From: Hawksworthiomyces lignivorus | Taxonomy: Eukaryota > Ascomycota > Sordariomycetes > Ophiostomatales > Ophiostomataceae | Assembly (NCBI GenBank): GCA_002917075.1 | Contig: NTMA01000031.1 | Coordinates: 124,001-188,000, forward strand | Length of the DNA stretch: 64,000 nucleotides | Reading direction: 5' to 3' | The notes under the pieces: generated by a model | The model's input: the letters and a program-made list of their open reading frames with translations, nothing else | What the model was told of the DNA's origin: nothing | The model's database searches: none | Translations under genes and position numbers: made by a program | Part shown: positions 32,342 through 44,325 of the stretch, piece by piece | Numbering within the stretch: the first letter of the stretch is position 1 | Layout: every line of letters starts with the position of its first letter

Positions 32342-33855
32342 TTAGTGCTTGTTATAGTTCGTCTCACCAAGGCGGGAGTAGAGCATGTACAGGGCCATGC
32401 GGTTGCACTCCTCGGTACCAGTAATGGTCACAAGGCGCTCGTTGCTGTTGTCTTGGGGCTCATTGATCTTGATGACACTGCCCGAAACTTGCCGGATCTC
32501 GTTGATCTTCTGACCGCCCTTGCCAATGATGGCACCGACCATGTCGTTCGGAATGAAGATCTGCTGGGTCAGAGGCGCACCAGCCATGGCACCGTGTCCA
32601 CCAGGACCAGCATGCATTGGCTGTCCGTGAGGGCCGTGTGCCTGGGGACTAGCGTGGTGGGCGGCAGCGTGGTGCGGCGGCAGCGGGGCACCATAGCCAC
32701 CGGCAGCGGGTTGAGCGCCATACATTGGCACAGCCGGACCAGGACCATGAGCAGCAGGAGCGCCGTACGGGGCACCGTATGCCTGGGGAGGGATGTGGGG
32801 CCGCGCATCTTGTCGTCTGTTGTTGTAGTTGTCGGCACGACCATAGCTCCCGCCAGCAGGCTGGGGCAGGTAAGGCACGACTTGCATACCGCCAGGGACA
32901 ACACCGACAGGACCGCCGCCGCGGGCAGCATACGCCGAGGCAGCAGGGCCACCAAAGCGCTCGTTCAGCTGCTCGAGCAGCGTGCTGCCAACATAGTAAG
33001 TGGCAATATGGACGGCATCAGCAACGCCCATCACGACCAGTGACCGCTCTGAAGACAGAGGAAGGCAAGAGTCAGAAGCATTTAAGCGGGCGCCAGACGC
33101 TTCCTGGATTTCCTTGATTCGGGAACCACCCTTTCCTATGATGGAACCGATCAGAATGTGCGGGATGAGCAGACGAAGAGGGTAGGTCTTCGAATGCGCG
33201 TTGGAAGGCTCGCCCAGCGGCTCATTGTTGAGCGTGCGGATGATCAGACCAAAGGCCTAGCAAAGAAGAGAACATGTTAGCAGACGAGAAGATAGCTTTG
33301 CGGAGACGGGGGGGGTTAGCAGGCACTGACCTTGGCAACAGCATCGACTACACCGCTCACGGTCAGAATACGCTCCACGGCGCCCTTCTGGTAGTCGCTC
33401 ACTGTGCACTTGGCGTTTGACATCTGCCGGATCTTGGACACGTTCTCGCCGCCCTTGCCGATGATCGTGGCAGCCTCAGGGCTGGAGATCACAGCACGAA
33501 TGTGGATCCATGCTGTCTCGTCGTGGGCATTGGTCGAGCCGGTCTGGGCCTGGGAGGAGTTATTTGTGGCGCTGGAAGCGTTCTTGGTCTCGGCCGTGTC
33601 GGCGGCGGCGCCATTTTCTTGGCCGTCCTTGTCCTTCTTCTCACCGTTCGTCTTAGTGGTGCCGTTCGACTCAGAAGATGCAATGGGCACAGGAGGAATA
33701 GCTGGGAGACCGTTGCTTTCCTTGATCTCGCCATCGTTCCGGACGACCTTGTCGAGAGCAGGCCGCTTCGCCTCTGGCTGATCGCCCGTTCTAGAGGGCG
33801 ACGAGACCTCCTCGAGGGGCCGCTTGGTGGACGTAGGCTGGGGCGAGGTAGACAT
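32342..33855 (-). CDS. Three-KH-domain RNA-binding protein (Rnc1/PCBP-like)
   Basis: Minus-strand exons 33855-33331 and 33256-32342 give 479 residues. Three KH domains carry intact GxxG loops: IIGKGGENVSKIRQMS (near residue 130), IIGKGGSRIKEIQEAS (near 215) and IIGKGGQKINEIRQVSG (near 425). KH1 and KH2 are adjacent. KH2 and KH3 are separated by a long Gly/Pro/Ala/His-rich linker (about residues 280-400). The N-terminal 110 residues are acidic, Ser/Thr-rich and disordered. The layout matches poly(C)-binding/hnRNP K proteins and fission yeast Rnc1, which stabilise or regulate target mRNAs. The intron (33330-33257, GTCAGT..TAG) falls near the end of KH1. The gene has a very long purine-rich (plus strand) upstream region. 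Confidence 0.92.
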
Positions 33856-36200
33856 TTTTGGTGGCTGTGGAGAGAGATGCTGCCGTTCTGTTTTGTCCGG
33901 TTGCTATTTTTTGGCTTATTTTTGCGCTGTTATAGTCACGTACTAGTTTCTTTCCTTTACTGTAACCGGAAGGTTCAGATATGGCTGTTCCTTCTGTCTT
34001 GTTTCTTTCAAGGAAATAGCAGTTAAATTTAATTATATTTCGCGCCTATCTACACCTTGAGGGGTTTTCAACAAGAAAACTGTGCAGGTGTAGTGGCGGG
34101 TCGGGACCGGTGAGGAATACTATTCTGACTGGGCAGTAGCAGGCAGGTCGGAGATGGTGAAAAGAGAATCAATCGAAGGGCCGGAAGAAGGAAAGGAGAC
34201 GGTGATCTTGGAGTGGGCGTAGTAGATGTATCTTGTCTTCTGCAATGAAGTGACCGAAAGACAGAGAGCTCTCCAGAGGTGGCAGAGAGGCGAATAGACG
34301 GTGCTGTGGCAGAAGAGAGCGGAGAGCGAAGTGGCGGAGGTCGGGAGCTCTGGGCAGGGAAGAAGAGTTGACGAGACGAGCAAAGATAGGCAGAAAGGAA
34401 GGAGAAGAAGAGGAAGTGAACTCGGAACGAATTAAAGCTGAGATAACGAGGCCACGAGGCGGATGATGGGATGGTCAAGAGGTAAAAGAGATTGTGGGAG
34501 GAAAGAAAAGATACGGTGTAGGAGAAGTCGGAGGAGCAAAACCTCTTGTTTCTCAAACCTCTTTCTGATTTCTGAACTTCTTTTAGGAATCCCTCTCTCT
34601 TGTTATGCGGACAAACAACCGACGCAAACAACCAACCGCGTGTTTACCGTTTCGATGTCTGGAAGGATAAGCAGGAGCACGCGCACACACTTGACCCGTT
34701 CGTACGTGGTCTATGGAGCTCGAGCTGCTGCTGTCTGTTCGACAATGTTTTCCTGACAAAAACCTACTTCTGCGACCGAAGATCGAGGAGGACGGGAGGA
34801 GAAGCACCAAATATTAGGCGGCAGACAAGGAAGAAGGAGGTGGAGTTACGATCCAGGAGCAAGAAAAGTGCGATGGAACAGCGAAGGAAACAATGCGAAG
34901 AAGGGGTCGTAGAACGAGGTGGAAAAGGGACACAAAGTGAACAAGGGGGATTGGGGGGGGGTGTGAGTGGATGGGTGAAAGAAAACGAGAATGCAAAAGA
35001 AGGAGGAGGGAGGGAACACAAAGAATAGAAAGGGCAGAATTGAAGAGGGAAGAGGTAAAACAAAGGGCAGATTGATGATCAGAAATGGGGACACGATGTG
35101 AAGTTATGCAAGGGATAGGCTCTTCACTCCTGGAAAAAAGACGAGGGAAGAGAGCAAAAGCGCTGGTAGTAGCAGTAATAATGGTAGTAGGGGGGATAGA
35201 AAACGGGCACAAGTCCGTCTCGAGATGGGTTTTGGACGGCAAGGGAGGCAAAAGGGCGAGGGGGGAAGGGAGGCAGAGGAGATTTGCGGAGGGCAAATGA
35301 GGCAAAGAGAAGAGCGAGAGGAGTAAGAAGAGTGGCTTCGCTGAAACCTGTGCGCCGGGTCTTATGTCTTGCGAAAATGCGACTAGCCAATCATGTCTAT
35401 TAGTCTGTTAATTTTTGGTGGACCGGTCTCCACAAAATATATTACAGTGCAAATTATCCGCGTGTCACACAGTGAACAGTGGCTAAACTGTATACATAGA
35501 CGGTGAGCTATTAATGTTAGCGTGATACTTATTTCCATAGCCATTAATCCTAACGCATTTGGTTGGCTGTCATGTATACATCACTAGAGACGCGTCTGAG
35601 AGCTCTTCCACCATGCGTGTCTGCGCTAGAACAAGCTTATGAGCAAGGGCAGACGAAGTGCGCAGGTGAGGGCGATGATTTGCAGCGCCCTTTGGACTTT
35701 ATCTCGTGGATCTGAAATTAGAGAGAGAGCAATATTGGTGAGTCTAGTAACAGGCTGGAAGTCTCCCTGTTTCTGGCACTTGCCCGTCCCTTTGGTGAGC
35801 TCTTTGTTTGCTCCCGGAGCTTCGTGTCACCGTCCACAGGAGGCAATCAGCTTCAGACCGTGCAACAACAGCAAGGACGACAAGCAGTCCCCACTGCTTA
35901 GAAAATTTGCGACCAAGCTCTATCAATATCTGTATTACGGATACATATAGACAAGGCTGCTGGGACGCAGGTCGACAGCAAGGCTCCCCTCTCCCGAGGG
36001 CCATCCATTGTTATTTTTTATATTTTATATGTGTGGCCCCCTCCGACACCTCCTGCAGATCTCCAGGGACTCCTTAGGCCTCCAGCAGGGCACGGGGCAG
36101 GAAACTGCATAATCCTGGCGGGAGGGTGCTGAGGTCTCTTATTGCCTGCATCAAGACCTCTCTCCCTTTTCTCTAGGTCTTCGGCCGAAAAAACCAGAGG
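33856..36200. promoter_or_regulatory. Divergent intergenic region with long polypurine tract
   Basis: 2.3 kb between the KH gene (minus) and the coiled-coil gene (plus). From about 34140 to 35330 the plus strand is heavily purine-biased (GGAAGAAGGAAAGGAG-like), so the KH transcript strand is pyrimidine-rich: probably promoter and long leader, perhaps with a leader intron. An ACGCGT site lies at 35590-35595, 611 bp upstream of the plus-strand gene. ORFs in the tract are compositional. Confidence 0.45.
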
Positions 36201-37354
36201 ATGGAGCCAGAGCCGCGTTCTCTCACACGCGATGATTTACATGCGACTTATGTGGATCGGTCTCTCAGAGAGCTCCAGCGCATGGTCCATGAGAATGAAG
36301 ATATCCTCGCTACGGTATGTGCCTTAGATTCTATTTCTGTCGGTCCTTTTTTTTGGTCCTGTGACTATGGGATTATGGGATGCTGATATATTCTATTCAG
36401 CTCCGCAATGCATCTGGGGCCGCGCTTGTGTCATCGGCAGCAGCGTCTCTTGGGATCATGACCACAGCGTACGAGGAAGCCGCACAGGCAGAGCCATTCC
36501 TACCCTTTCCAGACTCTGTGCTGCCTGCGCTTCTGGCGCTGCGTAAGACCCACCAGGTCCTGACCGAGTCTCAGGCGTTCCTGGCGTCCCCGGGGCCATC
36601 GTCTCTGGAGAGGACAAGAAAGCAGCTGGCCTTGGAGAGGGCACACCTGGATGACCAGAAGGCCCTCCAGTCGGCGCTGGAGGCGCGCATCACTGCGCTT
36701 CGCAGCGGCTTGGAGACGCGGAACGAGAAGACGCCGGAGGAGAGGAGGCAAGAGAAGCTGGATGCGTTGCGTACCAAAAGGCGCGACTACGACATGAGCA
36801 CGTCTATGCTTCTAAGAGCGCTGAAGGGGTTTATCCAAGATCGGCTTGGGCCCATGCTAGCGGCCGAGGAGCTGGGTGGACCCGTCGTTGGCGGCATGGT
36901 GGACATACAGACGGATGACCTCGAAGCCGGATTTAGCGCACAGGGGAAGCTGAAATCCAATTCCAAGGGGAAAGGAAGAGCCGGCACCGGCAAAGTCCAC
37001 GACGAGCGGCAGAGACGCATTGACGAGATATGGAGTCGGCGGGTAAGAGACGGCTCCAATAACGAAAACGATGATGGCAGCGACAACGACAATGACTACG
37101 ACAAGGACATGAATGGCGGCGACGAGACCCATTCGGACAAAGCTGCAGCAGCCAGCGCGGAGATGCAAGAGCTCACCGAGCAGCTATTAAACGCGTTGGC
37201 TGAAGCTGGCGGCGACAGCTCGTCTGCCTACGTAACGATCCCTCGGGAGTCGGCAGCTGCTCGATTTCTGATTCGCTCCAAAGTGGCGCAGTTTCACCCG
37301 AGAGATGCCACGAGGCTGCGGTTGATCGATTTTGGGCGTGAATTAGATGACTAG
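36201..37354 (+). CDS. Coiled-coil protein, possible CENP-K/Sim4-like kinetochore subunit
   Basis: Exons 36201-36314 and 36401-37354 (intron GTATGT..CAG) give 355 residues. An N-terminal helix (RSLRELQRMVHENEDIL) leads into Ala-rich and strongly helical segments (QLALERAHLDDQKALQSALE near residue 120, then EERRQEKLDALRTKRRDYD). RLGPMLAAEELGGPVVGG follows, then an acidic Asn/Asp stretch (near 275-300) and the end VAQFHPRDATRLRLIDFGRE. No enzyme motif is present. The coiled-coil build and the C-terminal HPRDATRLRLIDF phrase suggest the fungal Cenp-K/Sim4 group from memory, but I cannot confirm this; another nuclear coiled-coil protein is possible. The gene model itself is sound. Confidence 0.6.
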
Positions 37355-40300
37355 TAAATGAAAGAAACGAAGAGATGCTACAGAAGAACTACTGCTCATA
37401 TAGCTCTTGTAAAATACCCCACGTTGATGCGGGCAATCATACCCGCGACGATACCTTTTTCTCCTGTCGATCACCCCCTGTTCGTATGAACCAGAGACTT
37501 CATGATGCGGAACAGACAACAGTTGAATACGAAGCAATGATGCTCCTATAGAATATAAAAAAGAAAAGAAAAAGAAGCCGGAAAGAATATGCTAGATATT
37601 CTACAAAGCCGCTGCTACCAGAGTAAGGCGGTTAGATAAACGACATATGCCATGTGGAAGTTCACTTTTTAGGAAAGGATTTCTTGCGACGTGCTTCTTT
37701 TACTCTGCTTGTACCTGAGAATATGGGATCGCATTTCACCGAGAAAATGAGTATGAGCTCGGTAAAGTAATTCTGCCTCGGTTTTCCGTGTAGGAAGGAG
37801 AAGTAGATAAGGAACGGTATCTATATGTATATATATGTTCACTACTTCTTAGATAGCTAGACACATGCTATGGCATAGAAGCTTCACGTTTTATTGTTGT
37901 CGTTGTTTTGAACTTATGTATTTGTAGCTCTGTTTTGAGTAAGTTGGCTTCTATGTTCCATTTTATTTTCAAAATATGTAGGGGAAACATGGTTATTGAT
38001 ATTCTCGTGAAAATTTTTTTTATGTACTGTAAAATGGAATGGCGTCGACATACTCTCATACTTATGAATTAGAGCTAAATTTAAATAGTATTGCAGAATT
38101 TGAACTCAACATCTCCATGTATCATAAGCCTATTCTTCTTGATCGGTCTCAAGTGCTGTAATGATTTTTTGTCTAGTAATGTATTGGGGACAAAAGAAGA
38201 GTTAAGCTCACCACAACGTCTTCCAGTTCAATAAATCAGTTATCAAAATTTATCGACTCATACAAATCCTAGCTTTACTGTCATTATTTTGGTTTACAGC
38301 ATATATATGATCTTCAAATCCCCGAATTTAATTATGTGCTTTATATGGTTTATATTCGGGTTTATATTGGCATATTTACATACTTTCCCAAACTAGTTTC
38401 TATTTATAGAGAAGAAGGTATGTGCAAAGGAGAGGGCTTATATCAAGAGAAGAATTAAACGAGATAGCTTTAAGAATATCTTTAAAATCGAGATTGTTTT
38501 CTGTCAGGAGGTGCCATATAATTGAGTGTACTGTGGTCGGAATCCAGTCAGGCGCTTGTGAAATCATGAACAGCTACGTTCTTCTATTGCCTTGTTTTAT
38601 AACACTGCTTCTCCAGACACACTCCTTAGGAAACACAGCAACAGGGCAAGATATACATCTCAACATGGATGCAGAAATTGACTTTTTTCATACACAGCTT
38701 GGACTTTGGCAATGGTATCGGTGAGATCTGCGGACGTTTTGATATGTGAATATATTATGTATACTTTTTTAATTCGGCGAGCAATAAGTTTAGAGCCTTA
38801 ATATTCAAAGTACAACTTGGTCGGCTGGGTTATTTTCTTTAATGAGAAAGACTTATTTATTTACAACGTAATAAATGAGAATGTGATATGCATCTCCAAT
38901 CTGTATAGATTACATCAGTTATCTAAAAGATTCAGATATTTTCCTTTATGTACAAACACAGCAAACATCTCTTGCCTAACCTTCGGTTCTGTATTTTTAA
39001 ACCATATAATAATACTAGTCACCATTCAATGTTGCTTCTTACTGTGCAGGAAGACTGGCGGTTGGGCATTCGTTTTACCTCAGCTCATATTTACTTTACT
39101 ACGTTACATGTGTCTTTCTTGTGTTTTCTTTTTGCTTTCTTTTTTTCCAACTTTTCGCTTTCGTCTCCAAGAAGGTAGAAAAACAAGAACCAATATGTAC
39201 AGAGGGTACAACTATTAGCTGTGCATACATTTCTTGCGTGTTACTTTGCTGCTGTACATTTATAATATGACCCGAACCTCTGGGACAAGTCACGATTGTA
39301 AACGTTGTAGAGATTTCTGGTGTCTTGGCGGGAGTTTTATTGAAAATACACCCGTAGAAAGGATACACTCACTTAGTTCTCTTCAGTATTCCTATCTGAG
39401 GGGATCACGTATCACCTCCTAAGGAACTATGTACCACCTCTCCAATCTCAGAAAAACTCCAGCATTTATATTGCAGCAAAAGTGACCTTGCAATGAGAGA
39501 CAGGTTCGCACAACATCTCGTCAATTTTGGTCATTCCCTTTTTTTGCCTCTCCGTTAACTTCACCGACTCCGTGCCATTTCCGTGCCTTCGTTCCGGGTA
39601 TTGAAAATATCACGTACATCTCCGAGTCTCTTTGGGAGATTGCTTTTTTCCCAAAAAAACATTACTAGCTTGGTATTTTTTTCTTCTTTTGGTATTCTTC
39701 ATACATATCATGAACTCTTTGCTTTTCTACGGCCATTGTTGCCTGATTTGAGGATGCTCTGGTGGCGTCATCCTTCTTTGGTATCTGACTGAAGAAAAAA
39801 ATCATTTCGATGAATTCTTTGATTTTCTTGGTTAAGCCAAGTGTTTACAGCAATGGCGCTATAGCGTGATCGAGTATTATGATGTATTTCACGAAAATCG
39901 TGTTATTCGGCCCTACATGGGAAGCTGCTCCATATGGCATGTGAAAAACAGGATTACAGAAAATGAACAAAAGAAATGAAGAGAGACAAACAAAATTGTG
40001 AGAATGAGATGACAGGATCTTTTTGCCAGGAGTGAGACACAAGGGATGTGCGTTTTGTTCAAAGCGCGAAGGAAGTTGAAAAAAAGGAGAGGGATAATCT
40101 AAAAGGGGAGACTGGCAGTAGAGAGCGTTTCACGCCCGCGCTATTCCAAGGAACCAGCAGACATACCCCGGGCAGAGGACCCGGTGCGGGGAGCTTAATG
40201 GCACGGTAACACCGAAAAAAAGATGATATACACTGACATAAGGAATGGGAGCTAACACCGGCAGTTTCCCTTCCCCATGGTATGCACGTTGACTTGACAG

Positions 40301-42022
40301 CTTTTGACGTATTGTCTGGCTGTGTTTAGAAGCGCCACCTACGTATCAAAACACATCGACTCTTTGCTTGGCGTATTATTTTCCCGTCTCCACACTTTTG
40401 CTTCTACATACAGTCGTTGCACAAGGGCCATATGATTATTTTTTCTTCATCTAGAGACCTAATGGCTTTCTGGTTGAAGCATTTTGTGACAAAGGAATTG
40501 CTTCGTGCAACAACAAACAAAAAAGAGAGTGGCGCATGCAAGCTTTAACACGCTAAATGTTCTCCTCCCGCCCCTATATTTAGTGATCGCCGTGCCTGTT
40601 GGAATGATGGCGATCGTTATTCATCTTACCATATCCCAAAAAGGGGAACTGCAATAACACGGTGAATTGGACTTTCGACAAGCGTCGTCTGAATTTTCTT
40701 TTTCTTTCTTTTTTTTGTTGGGAGCATCTGTCGCCCGTCTTGGCATCTATATTTTGTTTAGACATATTCAGACTCAATCTCACCGAGATTTGTCTTGTTC
40801 TTCGTTTCCTGAGAGCTCGGATAGGAAGAAAAGAAAGAATAGGGATAAAAAATAAACACGCCATTACGAATTAAGATCTTGCGTGCTCTTCGATTACTCT
40901 CTCCTAATCCTTAATTATATTAATACCAGAAACTTTGAAACTCCTTTTGATCCAGGGCCCGTGCCTTGGTATATGATGAATGCGATGGGGGCGGAAAAGC
41001 TGGAGCGATGCAACGATATGACGATGAGAGAGACAGAAAAACAATCTCGATCGAGAAGGGATCGCCAGGCTCCTCCAGCTCGGGATGGCTTTGCCTCCTT
41101 TATGTGGATCCGTCTGAATTCCAGAGCCTCACGCTTGTTCTTTGTTCAAACAATATGTAAGATGCCACTGCATCATTGTAAACCTGACCTAGGAAGCAAC
41201 GGGGTGAAATGATTGGGCATACAGAAGATCAGACTACAGCAAACTTCAGGAGACGCACATTGGATCCGTTTATACAGATTCTTCAGCCCGCCCTGTTCAT
41301 TCCGTCTTTTGTATAATGCCGATCTACTATCGGGCTGAATTTGAATAGACGAAATCTCTTAGAAGTGTAGGGGCTGGTCAACCGCTGCTCCTCCTACGAG
41401 CAGTGGCTTCCCGGTTTTTATCCTTGTCCGTTGAAGAAGCAGTCGTATTATTCGTACTTTGGTTAACATGTATTGCAGACAATCCCCAGGGCTTCACTTC
41501 ATCTGCTTTGCTTCTCTCTACGATCTACACAATGTCTGTATAAGGATGATCATGACTGGCCCACACCGCGCGAGACTGGACCTCAGTTTGATGTTGATGG
41601 AATGGAGACATGCAGGCTGTATTGGGTCTTGTGTGAAGGTCAAAGATTGTTTTCTTTTTTTTTCTCCAATTCATTCCTTGTCTCCCTGAGCTCCTTGCTA
41701 AAATTGCAACATGCTTTTGTGACGACGGAACGTTGGCAACGGTCAGGCGTGAACTAGGAACACTCCCGCCTTGGCCTTCTTGATCCCTGTGTGCTCTTCT
41801 CTCTTTCTCTCTCTCTCATGGTGCTTCCCTCTGGATATATAACTTCGGCCGTCCACGTCCAAGACGGTCTTGATCTCTTCCTTTCATCTAACCACTAATC
41901 ATACACTCCTTTGCCTTCTCTTCTTTAAATACCAAAACGGGTCATTTCTTCATTCCTTCGTTTATATTTTCTTCCAATTATTACAACCACAGTCCTTTCC
42001 GGCTCTGAAATATCTTATCAAA
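37355..42022. other. AT-rich gene-poor block and upstream region of secreted-protein gene
   Basis: 4.7 kb without a convincing gene. About 37500-39500 is visibly AT-rich (poly-A/T, TATATATG runs), with only short, compositionally odd ORFs (for example 38422-38724). Composition returns towards normal after 40900. A TATATAA element at 41836-41842 and a CT-rich stretch after 41790 are the likely promoter and leader of the secreted-protein gene. No transposase, reverse transcriptase or LTR was recognised. Confidence 0.45.
41836..41842 (+). promoter_or_regulatory. TATA box of the secreted-protein gene
   Basis: TATATAA inside GGATATATAACTT, 187 bp before the ATG at 42023, followed by pyrimidine-rich sequence and ACCACTAATCATAC, a plausible start-site region. 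Strong TATA elements in fungi often mark highly or conditionally expressed genes. Confidence 0.5.
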
Positions 42023-42881
42023 ATGAAGTTCTCAATCATCGCCAGTGTTGCCTGCCTCGCGGCCGGCGTCTTCGCCGCTCCCCAGCCTGGGAAGGAGGTC
42101 GCAACTTTCAAGCCCATTATCAAGCGTGATGCCGATACTGTCAGCAAGCTGGAGAGCCAGGTTGGCACCGTCGTGGATCTGACCAACCAGATCAGTATGT
42201 CTATGCTCATTGCAGAATGTGGCTGATTTCGGCATGTCATTCCAACTAACGTGAACGTCCAGAGTCCAAGATTTCTCCCGGCAATGTTGGCGACATCACG
42301 GGCCAGCTGCAGCAGCTCAACGCTTCTCTGAGCACCGTTGCTGGTCTCCTGAGCGTCCTTGGTCTGAACGTCACTGGTGCAGCCTCAGCCACCACCTCTA
42401 ACCCCATTAGTGGTGTCCTTAGCGGCGGTGCTGTCAGCGGTCTCGGCGGTGGCCTCATTGGCACCCTTCTCGGAGGTGTTCTTGCTATTGCCACGAGCCT
42501 CATTGACGGTCTAACGGGCGGTGCGGCGACAGGGTTGCTCCCTAGAGATGCGGCTAGCGACGCTCTGGCGAACCTTGCCTCTGCTGCGAAGGTAGCGGGT
42601 CTCCTGGGTACTCTGCTGAATGCCGTAGCAAGTCTCGTTGCTGCTCTTACTGAAGCCCTCAGTGCGTTCTCCCTCCAATGACCTCTATCTGTGACTATTG
42701 CCGTCAGCGCTGCTAACACTTTCTTTCAGGTGGCGTTCCTCTTACCAACGTCACTAACCCTGTCACTGGTGCTACTGGCGGTGTCGGTGGCACTGTTGGC
42801 AGTATTACCGGTGGCGGTGCCGGTGGCCTTCTCGGCGGCCTTACAAGCGCCCTTGGTGGTCTCTTGGACCTGAGCCTGTAA
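42023..42881 (+). CDS. Secreted Gly/Leu/Ala-rich protein, unknown function
   Basis: Exons 42023-42194, 42263-42661 and 42730-42881 give 240 residues. Both introns have CTAAC branch sites and CAG acceptors. A clear signal peptide (MKFSIIASVACLAAGVFA, cleavage before APQPG) is followed by a Kex2-type KR at residues 37-38 (IIKR|DADT). The next 40 residues look helical (VSKLESQVGTVVDLTNQI). The rest is dominated by GG-L-GG/S-L patterns such as GVLSGGAVSGLGGGLIGTLLGG. A second LLPR|DAA site could be another processing point. The mature part has no Cys. N-glycosylation sequons are present (NAS, NVT). I do not recognise a family; a cell-wall, surface-active or effector role is possible. Confidence 0.82.
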
Positions 42882-43173
42882 GCAAGGATTCGAATTTGAA
42901 CTTTTTGCTCTCCAGCTCTTAGAGTGAAGGAAGTGATATGTGAATGGGATTTTTGGAATAGCCCGCCACTCAATTTACGCGGGCCAAGACCAGAAATGCA
43001 CGAGGTGTCGGTGTTTTTAATATCGTGTGTGGGCTATCTTACGAACTACACTCTTTTGCTTTTTTTTTTTTTTTTGTTTCTTTTTCCCCTAGCCATCACT
43101 ACAAATTAGCACGTCTCAATTTACACTTGGCGAAATCTCTTGGGACCCTTGCGACGTAAAGAAGATAAAACTT

Positions 43174-43764
43174 CTAAATTCGATTGTTGTCTATAGCTCC
43201 GCGTATGGCATCAGCATCGCAGTAGGAGCATTTGTTGTGATAGCTCTCACAGCTGCAGGGTCGATATGTCTCCGCTGGCTCTGGAATGGTGTTTGTACGG
43301 GGAATTGCAGGAGGGGGAGTACAGCCTGCCTCTCTGGCCTTGGCAGCTAGCTTCTTCCTGGTCGCCTCTATTTCCTCTTCATGCTTTTGTAACCGCTGCG
43401 CCCAGACGGCCCGCATGTTGTCCAGCTGGCCGGCCTTCTGAGCGAGCATGATCTCGTGGGGACGAGCCACACGCTGCTCATCGGACGTCAGAACTCGGTC
43501 GCGATAACCAATCCGGGACTCTGCGTCCACACACAACAGCATAGAACTGTTGCGCCAGTCTCCAAACCCCTGCTGCGGGCCAGCCAACACCTCGTCTGGG
43601 GCAATTTTGCTCCAAGATGCCGGCTCAATTGCACCAACAAGATGCAAGAGCGTCTCATAGTGGGTTTTGGGAGGAGGAAGGGACTTGGTGGCCGATAGAG
43701 TTGAGAAAGAAGAAGAGAGCTGGTGCTGCCCACGTCTGGTCGGAGGCCACATATAGACAGACAT
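43174..43764 (-). CDS. Hypothetical protein with C-terminal Cys cluster
   Basis: An ORF of 196 codons from ATG 43764. The middle is charged and helical (QKHEEEIEATRKKLAAKARE), and the C-terminus has CSCESYHNKCSYC, a CxCx6Cx2C arrangement that could hold one zinc ion. No signal peptide or known domain. The N-terminus (MSVYMWPPTRRGQHQ) looks unusual, so an upstream exon may be missing. Its codon choice is less GC-biased than that of the core genes. I do not recognise it; it may be lineage-specific. Confidence 0.45.
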   Translation of the reverse strand: MSVYMWPPTRRGQHQLSSSFSTLSATKSLPPPKTHYETLLHLVGAIEPASWSKIAPDEVLAGPQQGFGDWRNSSMLLCVDAESRIGYRDRVLTSDEQRVARPHEIMLAQKAGQLDNMRAVWAQRLQKHEEEIEATRKKLAAKAREAGCTPPPAIPRTNTIPEPAETYRPCSCESYHNKCSYCDADAIRGAIDNNRI

Positions 43765-44297
43765 TGCGAACCTACCTGAAGTCGATCCACCGACAAAATG
43801 AAAGATACAATGAAGAGATGGTGTCTCTCCCGTATCGAGTGTCTATTACACTATCTTAAAAATGGCAAGCCAAAAATGCTGCAAGCCAACCAAGAGTTCA
43901 AGGGGTCCGCTAGGTGGCTTGCAGATTGCATAGGGTTGAGCTGAAGGCTTCTAGAGCAAGAAGCCCAACTAATTGCTGTCTTGATTTTCTACGGGATGTA
44001 AGTCGAAAATTACTGGAAGTGAACTAGCGGAGGGAATGAGGGTCTACTGTTTATATACAAAATGAATGATAGTATTGAGATATACTCATGAAACGTAGGT
44101 GTTCATTTCCTCCGGAAACAAAGAAATTGTACCAGTACAATTAAACATCTTTGGTCGCTGTGTTCAGAATTAAAATATTAGATATTGGTTAATTGAACAA
44201 TGTGGAATCGAAGCCTTTGTTGTGTATTTGCCCCTTTTCGTTTACTAGTGGACAAACATGCTGTGTAACTGAAGAGTGTAGACACATCCTGCAGAGT

Positions 44298-44325
44298 TAC
44301 AGTAAAAGGCGAATTTGGGTGTCGC
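44298..44325 (+). repeat. Left TIR-like sequence of a putative Tc1/mariner-type element
   Basis: It begins TACAGTAAAAGGCGAA and continues TTTGGGTGTCGC. A degenerate inverted copy ends at 46951 (GCGACACCCAATTCGCC then TTCTGCTCTA), and a direct partial copy starts at 45062. The TA at the outer edge would fit a TA target site. No transposase was recognised between the two ends. Confidence 0.45.

Noticed and set aside
34463..35300. Several Lys/Arg/Gly-rich or Ser/Pro-rich ORFs in the polypurine tract
   Set aside because: Products of strand composition, not genes.
38422..38724. 100-codon ORF in the AT-rich block
   Set aside because: Composition and residue pattern fit random AT-rich DNA; no motif.
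39000..41800. LTR retrotransposon or transposase in the gene-poor block
   Set aside because: No protease, reverse transcriptase, integrase or DDE motifs and no long direct repeats seen by eye.
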